Origin: Segniliparus rugosus ATCC BAA-974
GTDB taxonomy: Bacteria > Actinomycetota > Actinomycetes > Mycobacteriales > Mycobacteriaceae
Assembly (NCBI RefSeq): GCF_000185725.2
Contig: NZ_KI391953.1
Span: 922,750-986,749, forward strand
DNA length: 64,000 nt
Direction: 5' to 3'
Shown here: positions 39,866 to 48,914 of the stretch, in pieces
Layout: every line of letters starts with the position of its first letter
Position numbering within the stretch: position 1 is the stretch's first letter
Position numbers and translations under genes: made by a program
The notes under the pieces: model-generated
Told to the model about the DNA's origin: nothing
Databases searched by the model: none
The model's input: only the letters and a program-made list of their open reading frames with translations

Positions 39866-40546
39866 TTAATGGAAGTGGCCCTGCAGATGCCAGTAGCCGG
39901 TGAATCCGTCGAAGGGGCCGCTGACGATCTGGCTGGTCCAGGTGAGCGTGAAGTTGCCGTTGCCGTCGATCGTCCCCTTGACCGGGGTGGTCTGGCCGGG
40001 CAGGTCGCCGCCAGGTTTCGGAGCGCCCTGGTTGAACAGCTGGTTGTTCCAGGTGACGCCGAACGCGGACAGGTCGCCGCTGAGGGTGTTGCCGTCCCGA
40101 TTGATCACCGGCAGCGCCGTCTGGTCTTTGGTCTGCGGGTCGATCTGGTTCGTGGAGGTCGCGAACAGCACACCGTAGAAACGCACCGGCCGGGTCACCG
40201 TGCCCGCCGTCGCGTCTCCGTTCCCCGCGAACGGGGACGCGGGCTGCGGCTGGTATTTGCCGCTGATCAGACCGCCGTCGGTGCCCGGAGCGAGCGGCGT
40301 GACCGTGTTGTCCCCGCACGGGGAGTCGCTGTTGCCGAGGTAGGGGCCGTTTTCTCCGCCAGCGGGGAGGATCATGCGGAAGTACGAACCCTGCGGCGAT
40401 CCGGCGCAGGAACCAGGCGTGAGGGAGAACAGCCCGTTCAGCGCCTCTGCGTGCGCGGGAGCCGCAGGGAGGAGGGCCGAGGCGGCGAGGGCAGCGGCCG
40501 AGACACAGCGGGCAACCGAGGAACGGACACGGGGCAGGGTGGTCAT
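39866..40546 (-). CDS. secreted protein heading the envelope operon
   Basis: A 226-residue secreted protein. ATG 40546 follows AGGAAG; the signal peptide reads VARCVSAAALAASALLPAAPAHA. Mature motifs: LNGLFSLTPG, GSYFRMILPAGG, DPQTKDQT, WNNQLFNQGAPKPGG and VSGPFDGFTGYWHLQGHFH, matching the lipoprotein at 38001-38855. Two cysteines (about 64 and 96) may form a disulfide. The beta-rich pattern suggests a small sandwich domain. Function unknown; it is the first gene of the operon. Confidence 0.75.
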   Translation of the reverse strand: MTTLPRVRSSVARCVSAAALAASALLPAAPAHAEALNGLFSLTPGSCAGSPQGSYFRMILPAGGENGPYLGNSDSPCGDNTVTPLAPGTDGGLISGKYQPQPASPFAGNGDATAGTVTRPVRFYGVLFATSTNQIDPQTKDQTALPVINRDGNTLSGDLSAFGVTWNNQLFNQGAPKPGGDLPGQTTPVKGTIDGNGNFTLTWTSQIVSGPFDGFTGYWHLQGHFH

Positions 40547-40674
40547 GCGCTCTACTTCCTGATTCACGGGATTGGTCGGGCGGGTGTTTCTCCGCGACGT
40601 ATTGACTCGAGAAAGCATGATGCGGCGTGAAAACCCTGTTCGCACACCATGAGGCCGGGTTTTTCCACTACTGC

Positions 40675-41230
40675 TCACGGCTTTTCGATCAATTCAGGCT
40701 GAGCGCAACGGAATGGGGGACGCGGAGTTTCGGAGCGGGTTCCGCTGGAGAGCGCAGCGGTGAGGGCTGGCCGGTTGGGCTGGTCGGACGGACACGGAGC
40801 GGGCGCGCAGGGGCGGTGTGTGGAGTGTCGGGATGGGCGTCGTGCGCGGGGGCAGTGGGAGGCGCCCCAGCCGGGAGGTCCGAGAGGTCCACCACCAGTG
40901 GCCGATTTGGTTCGCAACGCGGGTGGTCGTCCCCGTGCCCGACGAGCGCGGCGAGGGCGTCGCTTCGGCGGTTCCATCTGGCTCTGGGGTCCACAGGGCA
41001 GAGGGTTCTGGCGACGGCTTCGGGCCGGTCTTGCGCCATCGCGGCTTCGAGCAGGGGCGCGGCGCCTGGATCTCGCCAGCGCCGCCGCCCGCCCCGCCGC
41101 ATCCTCCGCGACAGCGGCGGCGACCGCAGCCTTCCGCGACGACAACACCGCTTCCGCGTGCTCCAACTTCCGCAGCGCCGCGAACTTCGCCTTCGCGCGA
41201 GAACACCGCTCTGCGGTCTGATCGAACGTC
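40675..41230 (-). pseudogene. remnant of a DUF222/13E12-repeat-like gene
   Basis: No single frame is convincing, but pieces in two minus-strand frames resemble the DUF222 (REP13E12-type) family: EHAEAVLSSRKAAVAAAVAE in one, and PLLEAAMAQDRPEAVARTLC followed by DPRARWNRRSDALAALVGHG in the other. The typical DPRT-xx-QRRADALAAL motif is recognisable. No HNH end is found. I read it as a decayed and truncated copy. Confidence 0.4.
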
Positions 41231-41252
41231 TAAGCCCGACGCTCGGACGTGG

Positions 41253-43091
41253 TCAGCCGAGGTAGTGCTCGCGGTCCGGGAGCCCCATCTCCTCGCGCAG
41301 GGCGTTCTCGGTGACGTCGTGCGGGTGCACGTAATCCGGCACAGGAGCCTCCGGGGTGTTCGGGTTGTTGTCCCAGTCCACCGGGAGCCCCACGGCCTCG
41401 CGCTCCGCGTTGGCGAGGTTTTGGCCCCAACCGAACGTCTGCGCGTCCACCGGGTCTTTGCCCTTGGGGCCGTAGTCCCCTGGCATCATGGTGCCGTTCA
41501 TATCGTCGTAGGCGTGCGCCATCTCGTGGTAGAGCACGACGGTCGGATTGAGCTCGTGGTAGTCCGGGGTCGAGCCTTGCGCGATGTCGCCGAGCGAGGT
41601 GAGCGTGGTGTCGATGCTGATGATCGCGTCCGTCCCCGGGCCGGGCCGGTCGTGCTTCATGTCGTAGTAGAAATCGCTGTTGCTGTTCGACACGGGCTGG
41701 TCGCCAATGGCCGGCGCGGTGTAGCCGTTGTTGTAGAGCACCTTGCCGTCGTTGAGCAGGTGGCCGTCGTCGATGAGCAGGGTGTGCCCGCTGTGGCCGA
41801 GGCCTTGGAGCATTTTCTGCCCGTCCGGCGAGGCGGCCAAAAGCTCGAAGTCGTCCTGCATCCGGCGTTGGAACTCCGGCGAGCCGTTCACGGTGATGTT
41901 GTCGGGGACTTCCAGCGGCTGGATGGTGACGACCTGGTTGTGCCCGGAGCCCTCGTTGACGTGGGTGCCGGCCTGGGCGTAGATGGTGTCGTTGCCGCCT
42001 TGGTTGTTGATCGTGGCCTGGCCCGAGCCCGCGTAGATCGTGTTCTTGCCGGTGCCCGCGTTGACCGTGCTGTTGCCGGTGCCCGCGTAGATGACGCTAT
42101 TGCCCGAGCCCGCGTTGATCTTGTTGTTGCCCGAGCCTCCGTTGATGTAGTCGGCTCCCTTCGTCCCGGTCACGGTGTTGTTGCCCGAGCCGAGGTAGAC
42201 GGTATTGTGGCCGCCGCCGAGCGTGACGGTGTCGTCGCCCGCGCCCGCGTCGATGTAGGAGCCGCCGATGGCCTGGTCGTCGATCGTGTCGTTGCCGTCG
42301 CCGAGCTGGAACCGCACCCGCACGGTCACGTTGGGGTCCACGCTCACCCGGTCGTTGCCGCCCTGGGTCTGGATGAGCACGTTCTGCGAGTCTTGGGCGC
42401 TGAGCGTCTGGGACTGGCCGTTCACTGTGACCACCAGGCGTCCGCCCGTGCCTTGCTTGACCGAGACGTTGTCGTCTCCGTCGCCGGTCTTGAAGACCAC
42501 CATGCCCTGGTCGCGGGTGAACGCGAGCCCGTCGCCCAGGCTCTCGGCGCTGGTCTGTTCGGGGTTGAGTGCGGAGGGCACCGCAAGACCGGCCGCGCCC
42601 ATCAGCGCCGTGGCCGCCGCTTCGTCCAGCTTCTGGCCTTGGGCGAGCGCGTCGTCCACCCGCTTGGGCAGCTCGTCGCGCAGCTTGAGGTAGAGCGACT
42701 TCTGGTCGGCGGGCAGCTCGCTCCACAGCCCGGAGGAGCCGTAGAAGTCCTTGATCTCGCCGGAGTCCGAGAAGGTGAAGCGCAGCTGCGCCCCGTCCTC
42801 GATGATGTTGGAGACCACGTCCCGGAGATGGCTGCGGGCGTCGAAGTTGCCGCTGAGCGCGGCGGCGAGCCGGGTCGCGGCCGAGCCCGCCTCGTTGGCG
42901 TACGCCTGGTTCCCCTCGAACGTCGTGTTCGCGGCTTCGCGGGCGGGCCCGCCCCAGGCCATCACGCCCTCGTGTCTCCGAACCGCCGCGCCGTGCGCGG
43001 GGAACTCCTCGCCGCGCTGCACGAGGGCGCGCAGCAGGGCTGCCGCCGCGTTCGCGTCATGGTCTCGGATTTCTTCCCAGGTCAAGGCCAT
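41253..43091 (-). CDS. putative T7SS effector: WXG-like, Gly-Asp repeats, M91 metallopeptidase
   Basis: A 612-residue protein without a Sec signal. Residues 1-190 are helical (MALTWEEIRDHDANAAAALL, AWGGPAREAANTTFEGNQAY) and look like an ESX pairing region. Residues about 200-385 carry repeats such as GDGNDTIDD, GAGDDTVTLG, GSGNNTVTG and GSGNNKINAG, which resemble RTX calcium-binding nonapeptides forming a beta-roll. The C-terminal 200 residues contain VVLYHEMAHAYDDMNG (HEMAH at about 522-526), the zinc site of M91/NleD-type effector peptidases. The EspC-like gene directly upstream (two-base gap) is its likely export partner. A secreted protease toxin or host effector is inferred. Confidence 0.78.
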   Translation of the reverse strand: MALTWEEIRDHDANAAAALLRALVQRGEEFPAHGAAVRRHEGVMAWGGPAREAANTTFEGNQAYANEAGSAATRLAAALSGNFDARSHLRDVVSNIIEDGAQLRFTFSDSGEIKDFYGSSGLWSELPADQKSLYLKLRDELPKRVDDALAQGQKLDEAAATALMGAAGLAVPSALNPEQTSAESLGDGLAFTRDQGMVVFKTGDGDDNVSVKQGTGGRLVVTVNGQSQTLSAQDSQNVLIQTQGGNDRVSVDPNVTVRVRFQLGDGNDTIDDQAIGGSYIDAGAGDDTVTLGGGHNTVYLGSGNNTVTGTKGADYINGGSGNNKINAGSGNSVIYAGTGNSTVNAGTGKNTIYAGSGQATINNQGGNDTIYAQAGTHVNEGSGHNQVVTIQPLEVPDNITVNGSPEFQRRMQDDFELLAASPDGQKMLQGLGHSGHTLLIDDGHLLNDGKVLYNNGYTAPAIGDQPVSNSNSDFYYDMKHDRPGPGTDAIISIDTTLTSLGDIAQGSTPDYHELNPTVVLYHEMAHAYDDMNGTMMPGDYGPKGKDPVDAQTFGWGQNLANAEREAVGLPVDWDNNPNTPEAPVPDYVHPHDVTENALREEMGLPDREHYLG

Positions 43092-43093
43092 GA

Positions 43094-43414
43094 TCAGTGT
43101 CCCCCGTCCTGCTCGACGAGTCGCAGCGCGTGGGCCCCGCTGTCGTCGGAGCCCTCGTACAGCGCCGCGCTGGATTCGACCTGGTCGGCGGTGTCGCCGA
43201 GGCGCTTGATGTACGCCTCGTCGGCCGCGGCCCACGCTTCCTGCAAGTCGGCGGCGGCTTGCGCGGCCTTCCCGCCGAGGGCGGGCCCATACGCGGACAG
43301 CGCCTCCGCGGAGCTCTTCGCAAGAGCCTGCGCCGCAGGTGCCTCGCCTCGGACCGCGCTCGCGTAGCTCTTGAGCTCTTCGGCGTTCACCGTCAAAACA
43401 GCGTTGTTTGACAT
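43094..43414 (-). CDS. EspC-like (WXG100-related) partner of the M91 protein
   Basis: A 106-residue helical-hairpin protein: VLTVNAEELKSYASAVRGEA, then ADLQEAWAAADEAYIKRLGD, and the tail ALYEGSDDSGAHALRLV. YEGSD matches the YxxxD/E T7SS secretion motif. No Sec signal. ATG 43414 has AGGAGT upstream. It belongs to the DUF2580/EspC-like class by pattern. It lies two bases before the effector gene, as expected for a co-exported pair. No dedicated immunity gene is obvious downstream, where the DUF222-like remnant lies. Confidence 0.72.
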   Translation of the reverse strand: MSNNAVLTVNAEELKSYASAVRGEAPAAQALAKSSAEALSAYGPALGGKAAQAAADLQEAWAAADEAYIKRLGDTADQVESSAALYEGSDDSGAHALRLVEQDGGH

Positions 43415-43590
43415 CCCACTCCTGCCTTTTATGTGATCACGGCCAGGCTGGGCCAAGGCCTCACGAAAATCTGCTTATGGGGTTAGACGCAAAGCGATGG
43501 CCGCAAGTTCCCGAGAAACTTAGGCGTTACAAGTGATCTGGATCACTACAATGTGTTGCCGCGACGCTGCGGCGGCGCGGAGCGAGGTGG

Positions 43591-43749
43591 CTAGCGGCCC
43601 TCTTCGCCGCCGTGCGTCAACTGCGCCCGCTCCGGCCCGTTCGCCAAGCGCTCGGTCTCTTCCGGGGGCCAGTCCATCAGCGCGCTCGGCCTTGTCGCGG
43701 GGGTGTGGGTCCTCTTCGGGGCGAGGAACGATGTCAGCCTCCAGGGCAT
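43591..43749 (-). CDS. small protein, 52 residues
   Basis: ATG 43749 follows a strong AGGAGAGAGT ribosome site and encodes MPWRLTSFLAPKRTHTPATR through MDWPPEETERLANGPERAQL to a TAG at 43591. It is Pro- and Arg-rich with no hydrophobic segment. The ribosome site is the main support; I know no homologue. Confidence 0.35.
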   Translation of the reverse strand: MPWRLTSFLAPKRTHTPATRPSALMDWPPEETERLANGPERAQLTHGGEEGR

Positions 43750-44062
43750 ACTCTCTCCTGTGGTGAGCCGAGCGCTCCGCGTCGAGCCTCAGGGTCGAAA
43801 TTCTGTGGAATGTCTAAGAAATATCTTAGCCGGTTTTCCGGTTCGCGGCGGGGCGGGACAGGGCGGTTTCGCGAGGTTCTGTGGCGCTTGGCATAGCCGG
43901 AGGGGGCCGGCTCGGGAAAAGCCCAGGAGGCATTCTCCCGCTGGGCCGGTTGCGCAACATGACGCAACCGAATTGTGACCGATCTGTGACCCGGCCGATT
44001 GCCCCGCGTGTCGATGGTTTAGAGTCCCTGCACCACAGCATCACGCGGAAAGGCGGGGAACG
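43750..44062. other. intergenic region before the RDD gene
   Basis: About 310 bases with no gene I can support. It contains GGTTGCG/CGCAACC arms (43948-43969) and two TGTGACC direct repeats (about 43975-43990), possibly regulatory for the RDD gene. The 175 bases at 43415-43590, upstream of the EspC-like start, likewise show no gene. Confidence 0.35.
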
Positions 44063-44560
44063 ATGTACGCAGAAGAAGGGTCTGAGTTCGCAGGCGACGG
44101 GAGACCGGCCGATACCAGGGAATCGCAGCGGAAAGGCTACGCCACCTGGGGGTCGAGGGTGCTCGCCTCGGTGATCGACTCGCTTCTCCTGCTCCCGTTC
44201 CAAGTGCTGATCGGGGTCGTCGGGGAGCACGAGTCCTCGTCCAGCCCTTACTCGGGAACACCGGACGGCGCGGCTGTCGCCTCCATGCTCCTCGTGCTCG
44301 GCGCGCTGGGCGTGTGCGTCTGGAACGTCATCGTGAAACAAGGCAGGACCGGCCAGACGGTCGGCAAAGAGGCGCTGAAGATCAGACTGGTCCAGGAGAG
44401 CACCGGCAGACCGATCGGCCCGGGCGTGGTGTTCGTGCGCCAACTCGCCCATATCCTCGACGTGGTCTCCTGCTACGTCGGCTACCTCTGGCCGCTGTGG
44501 GACGCCAAGCGGCAGACGTTCGCGGACAAGGTGATGCGCACCGTCGTCGTCAAAGCGTAG
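44063..44560 (+). CDS. RDD-family membrane protein
   Basis: A 165-residue RDD protein. The domain begins GYATWGSRVLASVIDSLLLL (Arg and Asp of the name), has a second helix VASMLLVLGALGVCVWNVIV followed by GRTGQTVGKEALKIRLV, the conserved cytosolic block, and ends with VFVRQLAHILDVVSCYVGYL. Function of the family is poorly known; some members affect ion tolerance. A charged cytosolic tail of about 25 residues precedes the first helix. GGCGGGGAACG lies before ATG 44063. It is convergent with lysX, 19 bases between stops. Confidence 0.85.
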   Translation: MYAEEGSEFAGDGRPADTRESQRKGYATWGSRVLASVIDSLLLLPFQVLIGVVGEHESSSSPYSGTPDGAAVASMLLVLGALGVCVWNVIVKQGRTGQTVGKEALKIRLVQESTGRPIGPGVVFVRQLAHILDVVSCYVGYLWPLWDAKRQTFADKVMRTVVVKA

Positions 44561-44579
44561 CGCCGCGCAGACCTCTGGA

Positions 44580-47500
44580 TTATTTCGGTTTGACCAGCGG
44601 GAAGGCGAGTGTTTCGCGGATATTCCGCTCGGTCAGCAGCATGACGATCCGGTCCACGCCGACTCCGAGTCCGCCGGTCGGGGGCATGGCGTACTCCAAG
44701 GCTTCGAGGAAGTCCTCGTCGAGCTCCATGGCCTCCGGGTCACCGCCCGCCGCCGCCGCGGATTGGGCTTGGAGGCGGCGGCGCTGCTCGACGGGGTCGT
44801 TGAGCTCGCTGTACGCGGTCGCGACCTCCATGCCGCCGATCACGAGATCCCAACGCTGAGTGATCGCCGGTCGGTCCGGATGCTGTTTGGTGAGCGGGGA
44901 GACCGACAGCGGGAAATCGCTGTAGAAGGTCGGCGTGGTCGTCCTGTGCTCGACCAGGCGCTCGTACAGCTCCAGGAGCAGCTGCCCGGCGTCCCAGTCG
45001 GGCCGGAACTCGAAGCCCCGCGAGGCGAGGTGCTGGCGCAGCTTCGGAACGGCGGTGTTCTCGTCCACCTCGTCCCCGAGCGCGTGGGAGACCGCCGTGA
45101 GCATCGGGATCATCGGCCAGGGGCCGGGGGCGGCGAGCGGCCCGTCGTTGCCGACGGCTCGCGCGCACGCGCGCAGCATCTGCTCGGTCAGATCCCGCAT
45201 GCCCCGGTAGTCCGAATGCGCCTGATACGCCTCGAGCAGGGTGAATTCGGGGTTGTGGGTCCCGTCCACGCCTTCGTTGCGGAACACGCGTCCGATCTCG
45301 AAGACTCGCTCCATGCCGCCGACGAGAAGCCGTTTGAGGTAGAGCTCCGGGGCGATGCGCAGATACAGCGGCATGTCGTAGGCGTTGATGTGGGTGCGGA
45401 ACGGCTCCGCGTTGGCCCCGCCGTGGACCCGCTGCAGCACGGGGGTCTCGACTTCGAGGAACCCCTCGCCCCATAGCTGCTCGCGCAGGGCGCGCAGCAC
45501 CGAGCCCCGGACGGAGAGCGCCCGGCGGGCCTGCGGGTTCGTCATCAGCTCCACATGCCGCAGACGCACTTTCGCCTCGGGATCGGTGAGCCCCCGGCGC
45601 TTGTCCGGCAACGGGCGCAGGCACTTGCCGTCGAGCCGCCAACCTGTGGCCAAGAGGGAGGCCGTCCCCGTCCTCGAAGCTCCGGGGGCGGCGTCCACGC
45701 TGATCAGGTCGCCGAGGTCGATTTCCTTGCGGAACGCGGCGAGGCTGCCGGGGGAGAGCTCGCGCTCCTCGAGGATCACTTGCGCGACGCCCGAGCTGTC
45801 GGAGAGGTCGACGAACACCACGCCGCCGTGGTCGCGCTCGCGCAGGACGCGCCCGGACACGCGCACCTGCCGCCCGGATCGGGACCGGCCGGCCTCAAGC
45901 GCGTCGCGGACGGTGGAAGTCGGAGCTTCGGACTCCGGGTAAGGGTTGACCCCCTGCGCTTGGAGCCGTTCGAGCTTCCCGATCCGCACACGCACCTGTT
46001 GCGGCAGGCGCGGTTCGTTCCGCTTGTCGTCCGAGGGAGCCTCGGCGGGCGTGAGCAGGGCGGCCGCCGTGATCGGATGCTGGCCGGTCGGCTCGGATTT
46101 GCCGCCGAACTTCGGCACGACCAGGAACCCTTCGGCGATGCCGGAGGCCATGGCGACGCGGGGCACGACCCTCGCCTCCTCGAAGCAGACGTACCTCGGC
46201 ACCCATTCCGGGCCGAACCGGTGGTTGAAGCGGTACATCGCCTCGAGCTGCGTCCACCGGGAGAAGAACAGCAGCACGCCGCGCCACCAGCGGATCACGG
46301 GCCCGGCCCCGAGCCGGGAGCCCTCTTCGAAGGCGTTGCGGAAGACGGCGAAGTTCAGCGAGATCTTGGCGATGCCCAGCTGCCTCGACCGCATGGCGAG
46401 TTCGCAGATCATCAGGTCCATCACGCCGTTCGGCGATTTCGGATCCCGGCGCATCACGTCGAGCGAGACTCCGGACCGGCCCCACGGCACGAGCGAGAGC
46501 AGTCCCACCACCTCGCCGTCCGGGCCGACCGCCTCGACGAGCAGGCAGTCCCCGTCTGTGCCGTCCCCGAGCCTGCCGAGCGCCATGGAGAACCCGCGCT
46601 CCGCGCCGATCCGCCACTCGTCCGCCCGACGCACCGTCGCGGCGAGCTCCTCCTCCGAGAGCTGGCTGTGCCTGCGGAACCGCACGGTGAGCCCGGCGCG
46701 TTTTGCGCGGGTGACCGCTTGGCGGGCCACTTTGCGGGCCGGTCCGTCCAGGCTGAAGCCGCGCGGGTCGAGGATCGCCTCGTCGCCGAGCTGGAGCGCG
46801 GACAAGCCGGCTTCGCGGTAGGCGCGCGCCCCCCGCTCGCTCGCGCCCATGACCGCGGGCGTCCAGCCGTAGCTCTCGCAGGTCGTGAGCCAGGCCCCGA
46901 TGGCCCCCGCCCATGAGCGCTCGTCGCCGATCGGGTCGCCCGAGGCGAGGCACACCCCGACCTCCACCCGGTAGGTGAGCGCGGCTTTGCCGTTCGGCGC
47001 GAACACTGCCGCCTTGTCCCGCCTGGTCGCGAAGTACCCGAGCGAGTCGTCTTCGCCGTACGCGGCCAAGAGGCCCCGGATCGCAGACTCCTCCTCGACG
47101 GTCAACGCGGCGGCGAGCCGCTGGGAGCGGAAGAGCACCATCACCGCGGCGATGAGCGCCATCGCGCCGAAAAGCCCGAGCAGCGTGTTGACGAAGCCGA
47201 AGGTGTAGCCGCTGAAATCGCGGCGCTCGAACGCCGCGAAGATGACGACGCGGTTGAGGGTGTAGGGCAACCGCTCGTTCGCGGGCAGCGTGTGGTGGAA
47301 CGCCTCGACCAGAGCCCAACCGAACCCGGTCGCCACCAGCAGCCCGACGAACAGCGTGATCAGCGCGCGCAGCGGCGCGACCCTGCGCACTTTCGTGCTG
47401 AACTCCCGGTGCGCTGCGATCAGCAGCGTGATGGCGGCAATATGCGTTGCCAGGCCGACGATCGGCCAGAACCGGTCGCCGTCTGCCAGTTGGGCGACGT

Positions 47501-47867
47501 TGTACGCGGCGTAGATCGCGAGCGAGCCGAGCAGCACCACCCAGGCCAGGCGTTTGCGCTCGGAGAGCGCGGCGGCGAGCAGGCCGAGCACGAACGCCCA
47601 GGCGAAGCTGGTGTCGGGGACGGCGAAGAAGTATCTGTCGAGGTATTCCCGCAGGGGCTCGCCCAGATGCCGCAGGTGCACGGAGACGCTGAGCAGGAAG
47701 GAGAAGATCGAGAGCGCGCCGATGACCAGGCCCGCCCGGTGCGGCACCTGGTGCAACGGGCCTTTCTTCCCCCGCTTGGCCTCCACCGCGAATCGAGGCG
47801 GCCGCAGCCCGTTCCCCGGCTCCTGCTTCGTCTTCCTCTCCTCGGCCACCCCTGTCGCCATCGTCAC
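44580..47867 (-). CDS. lysX: bifunctional lysyl-tRNA synthetase/phosphatidylglycerol lysyltransferase LysX
   Basis: A fusion of about 1,095 residues. Residues about 40-260 hold MprF-like membrane helices (GLVIGALSIFSFLLSVSVHL onward), about 270-590 the lysyltransferase domain (AALTYRVEVGVCLASGDPIG, KISLNFAVFRNAFEEG), about 620-750 an OB fold (VRVSGRVLRERDHGGVVFVD), and the rest a class II LysRS core with motif 2 RVFEIGRVFRNEGVDGTHNP and motif 3 GLGVGVDRIVML. It charges tRNA-Lys and transfers lysine to phosphatidylglycerol, protecting against cationic peptides. GTG 47867 is chosen because GGAGG lies seven bases upstream; ATG 47861 is possible. rraA lies directly upstream, 17 bases away. Confidence 0.93.
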   Translation of the reverse strand: MTMATGVAEERKTKQEPGNGLRPPRFAVEAKRGKKGPLHQVPHRAGLVIGALSIFSFLLSVSVHLRHLGEPLREYLDRYFFAVPDTSFAWAFVLGLLAAALSERKRLAWVVLLGSLAIYAAYNVAQLADGDRFWPIVGLATHIAAITLLIAAHREFSTKVRRVAPLRALITLFVGLLVATGFGWALVEAFHHTLPANERLPYTLNRVVIFAAFERRDFSGYTFGFVNTLLGLFGAMALIAAVMVLFRSQRLAAALTVEEESAIRGLLAAYGEDDSLGYFATRRDKAAVFAPNGKAALTYRVEVGVCLASGDPIGDERSWAGAIGAWLTTCESYGWTPAVMGASERGARAYREAGLSALQLGDEAILDPRGFSLDGPARKVARQAVTRAKRAGLTVRFRRHSQLSEEELAATVRRADEWRIGAERGFSMALGRLGDGTDGDCLLVEAVGPDGEVVGLLSLVPWGRSGVSLDVMRRDPKSPNGVMDLMICELAMRSRQLGIAKISLNFAVFRNAFEEGSRLGAGPVIRWWRGVLLFFSRWTQLEAMYRFNHRFGPEWVPRYVCFEEARVVPRVAMASGIAEGFLVVPKFGGKSEPTGQHPITAAALLTPAEAPSDDKRNEPRLPQQVRVRIGKLERLQAQGVNPYPESEAPTSTVRDALEAGRSRSGRQVRVSGRVLRERDHGGVVFVDLSDSSGVAQVILEERELSPGSLAAFRKEIDLGDLISVDAAPGASRTGTASLLATGWRLDGKCLRPLPDKRRGLTDPEAKVRLRHVELMTNPQARRALSVRGSVLRALREQLWGEGFLEVETPVLQRVHGGANAEPFRTHINAYDMPLYLRIAPELYLKRLLVGGMERVFEIGRVFRNEGVDGTHNPEFTLLEAYQAHSDYRGMRDLTEQMLRACARAVGNDGPLAAPGPWPMIPMLTAVSHALGDEVDENTAVPKLRQHLASRGFEFRPDWDAGQLLLELYERLVEHRTTTPTFYSDFPLSVSPLTKQHPDRPAITQRWDLVIGGMEVATAYSELNDPVEQRRRLQAQSAAAAGGDPEAMELDEDFLEALEYAMPPTGGLGVGVDRIVMLLTERNIRETLAFPLVKPK

Positions 47868-47884
47868 GTCACTTCCTCCATATT

Positions 47885-48367
47885 TCACCGTTCGGTGAGC
47901 ACAATCCCGTCTTCGTCGCTGTGCAGCAGGTCTCCGGGGTTGAAGACGACCCCGCCGAACTCCACAGGGACGTCGAGCTCGCCCGCGCCGGTCTTGCCGC
48001 TCTTGCGCGGGTTGGAGCCGAGCGCCTTGATCCCGAGGTCCAGCCCGGCCAGCGCCGCCACATCGCGCACGGCTCCGTTGAGGACGAGGCCCGCCCAGCC
48101 GTTGTCCTGCGCGAGTTTGGCGATCACGTCCCCGACGAGCGCGGTGTGCACGCTGGCGGAACCGTCCACCACGAGCACGGCTCCCTCGCCAGGAGTCGAC
48201 AGCGTGGCCTTGATCAAGGCGTTGTCCTGGAATGCGCGGATCGTCCGCACCGGACCGACGAACTGCAGGCGGCCGCCGTACTGGCGGAACTGGGTGTCGC
48301 AGCTACGGACCTGGTCGCCGATCTGGTCCACGAGGTCGGCGGTCGGGATGAAGTTCACAGCGGTCAT
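47885..48367 (-). CDS. rraA: RraA-family protein (HMG aldolase/RNase regulator-like)
   Basis: A 160-residue protein matching actinobacterial RraA. It starts [20 protein letters not shown] and contains the conserved [54 protein letters not shown] and [13 protein letters not shown] segments. In E. coli RraA binds RNase E; the fold is shared with 4-hydroxy-4-methyl-2-oxoglutarate aldolases, and the GAVRD residues of that active site are present, so either activity is possible. It forms a two-gene unit with lysX. Confidence 0.88.
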   Translation of the reverse strand: MTAVNFIPTADLVDQIGDQVRSCDTQFRQYGGRLQFVGPVRTIRAFQDNALIKATLSTPGEGAVLVVDGSASVHTALVGDVIAKLAQDNGWAGLVLNGAVRDVAALAGLDLGIKALGSNPRKSGKTGAGELDVPVEFGGVVFNPGDLLHSDEDGIVLTER

Positions 48368-48461
48368 GCAGGTCACTGTAGTGGCCCCGGTTAAACGAAA
48401 GCTGAGAGAGCTGCGCGTAGCTCGATCCGCCCGCGCGCTCGGTGCGTTACAGTCATGGCTC

Positions 48462-48914
48462 GTGCCGAACGACTCCTCCGCGTCCCCCGCGCAACCGGAA
48501 GCCGCCCTTGGGCTCAAGACCCAGGTCCTTAGATTCTTGGTGACAGGCGTTTTTTCCGCAGTGGTGGACTACGGTCTGGTCATGGCCCTGTCCCAGCTCG
48601 GGGTCCCGCCGAACGCCGCCAACATCGTCGGCTTCGTCGTCGGCACGACCGTCGCCTATCTGATCAACCGGCGGTGGACCTTCCAGGCGGAGCCGAGTTC
48701 CAAGCGGTTCATGCAAGTCGCGGCCCTCTACGCGGTCGCGTTCTTGCTGCGGACCGGTCTTTTCGCCGGGGCGCTCGCGCTGCTGCTCTCGTGGGGGGCT
48801 GCGAAGTTCTTCGCCGAGTCCGCCGCGTGGGTCGTCGCGCAGGGCACCGTCACGGTGATGAACTTTCTCGTGCAGCGGCTGGTGATCTTTCGGGGCTCGG
48901 CCTCGGAGCGCTAG
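48462..48914 (+). CDS. GtrA-family membrane protein
   Basis: A 150-residue protein with four membrane helices: [60 protein letters not shown] and [26 protein letters not shown] after helix 2 is the GtrA hallmark. GtrA-like proteins are thought to help move or present lipid-linked sugars; in mycobacteria a member acts with arabinan precursors. glfT1 lies nearby. The GTG start at 48462 is uncertain. The 3' end overlaps the opposing gene. Confidence 0.8.
   Translation: MPNDSSASPAQPEAALGLKTQVLRFLVTGVFSAVVDYGLVMALSQLGVPPNAANIVGFVVGTTVAYLINRRWTFQAEPSSKRFMQVAALYAVAFLLRTGLFAGALALLLSWGAAKFFAESAAWVVAQGTVTVMNFLVQRLVIFRGSASER

Noticed and set aside
40818..43367. Plus-strand open frame of about 850 codons across the M91 effector gene
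   Set aside because: The minus strand encodes clear domains (HEMAH zinc site, Gly-Asp repeats). The plus frame has no recognisable domain and spans a two-gene unit.
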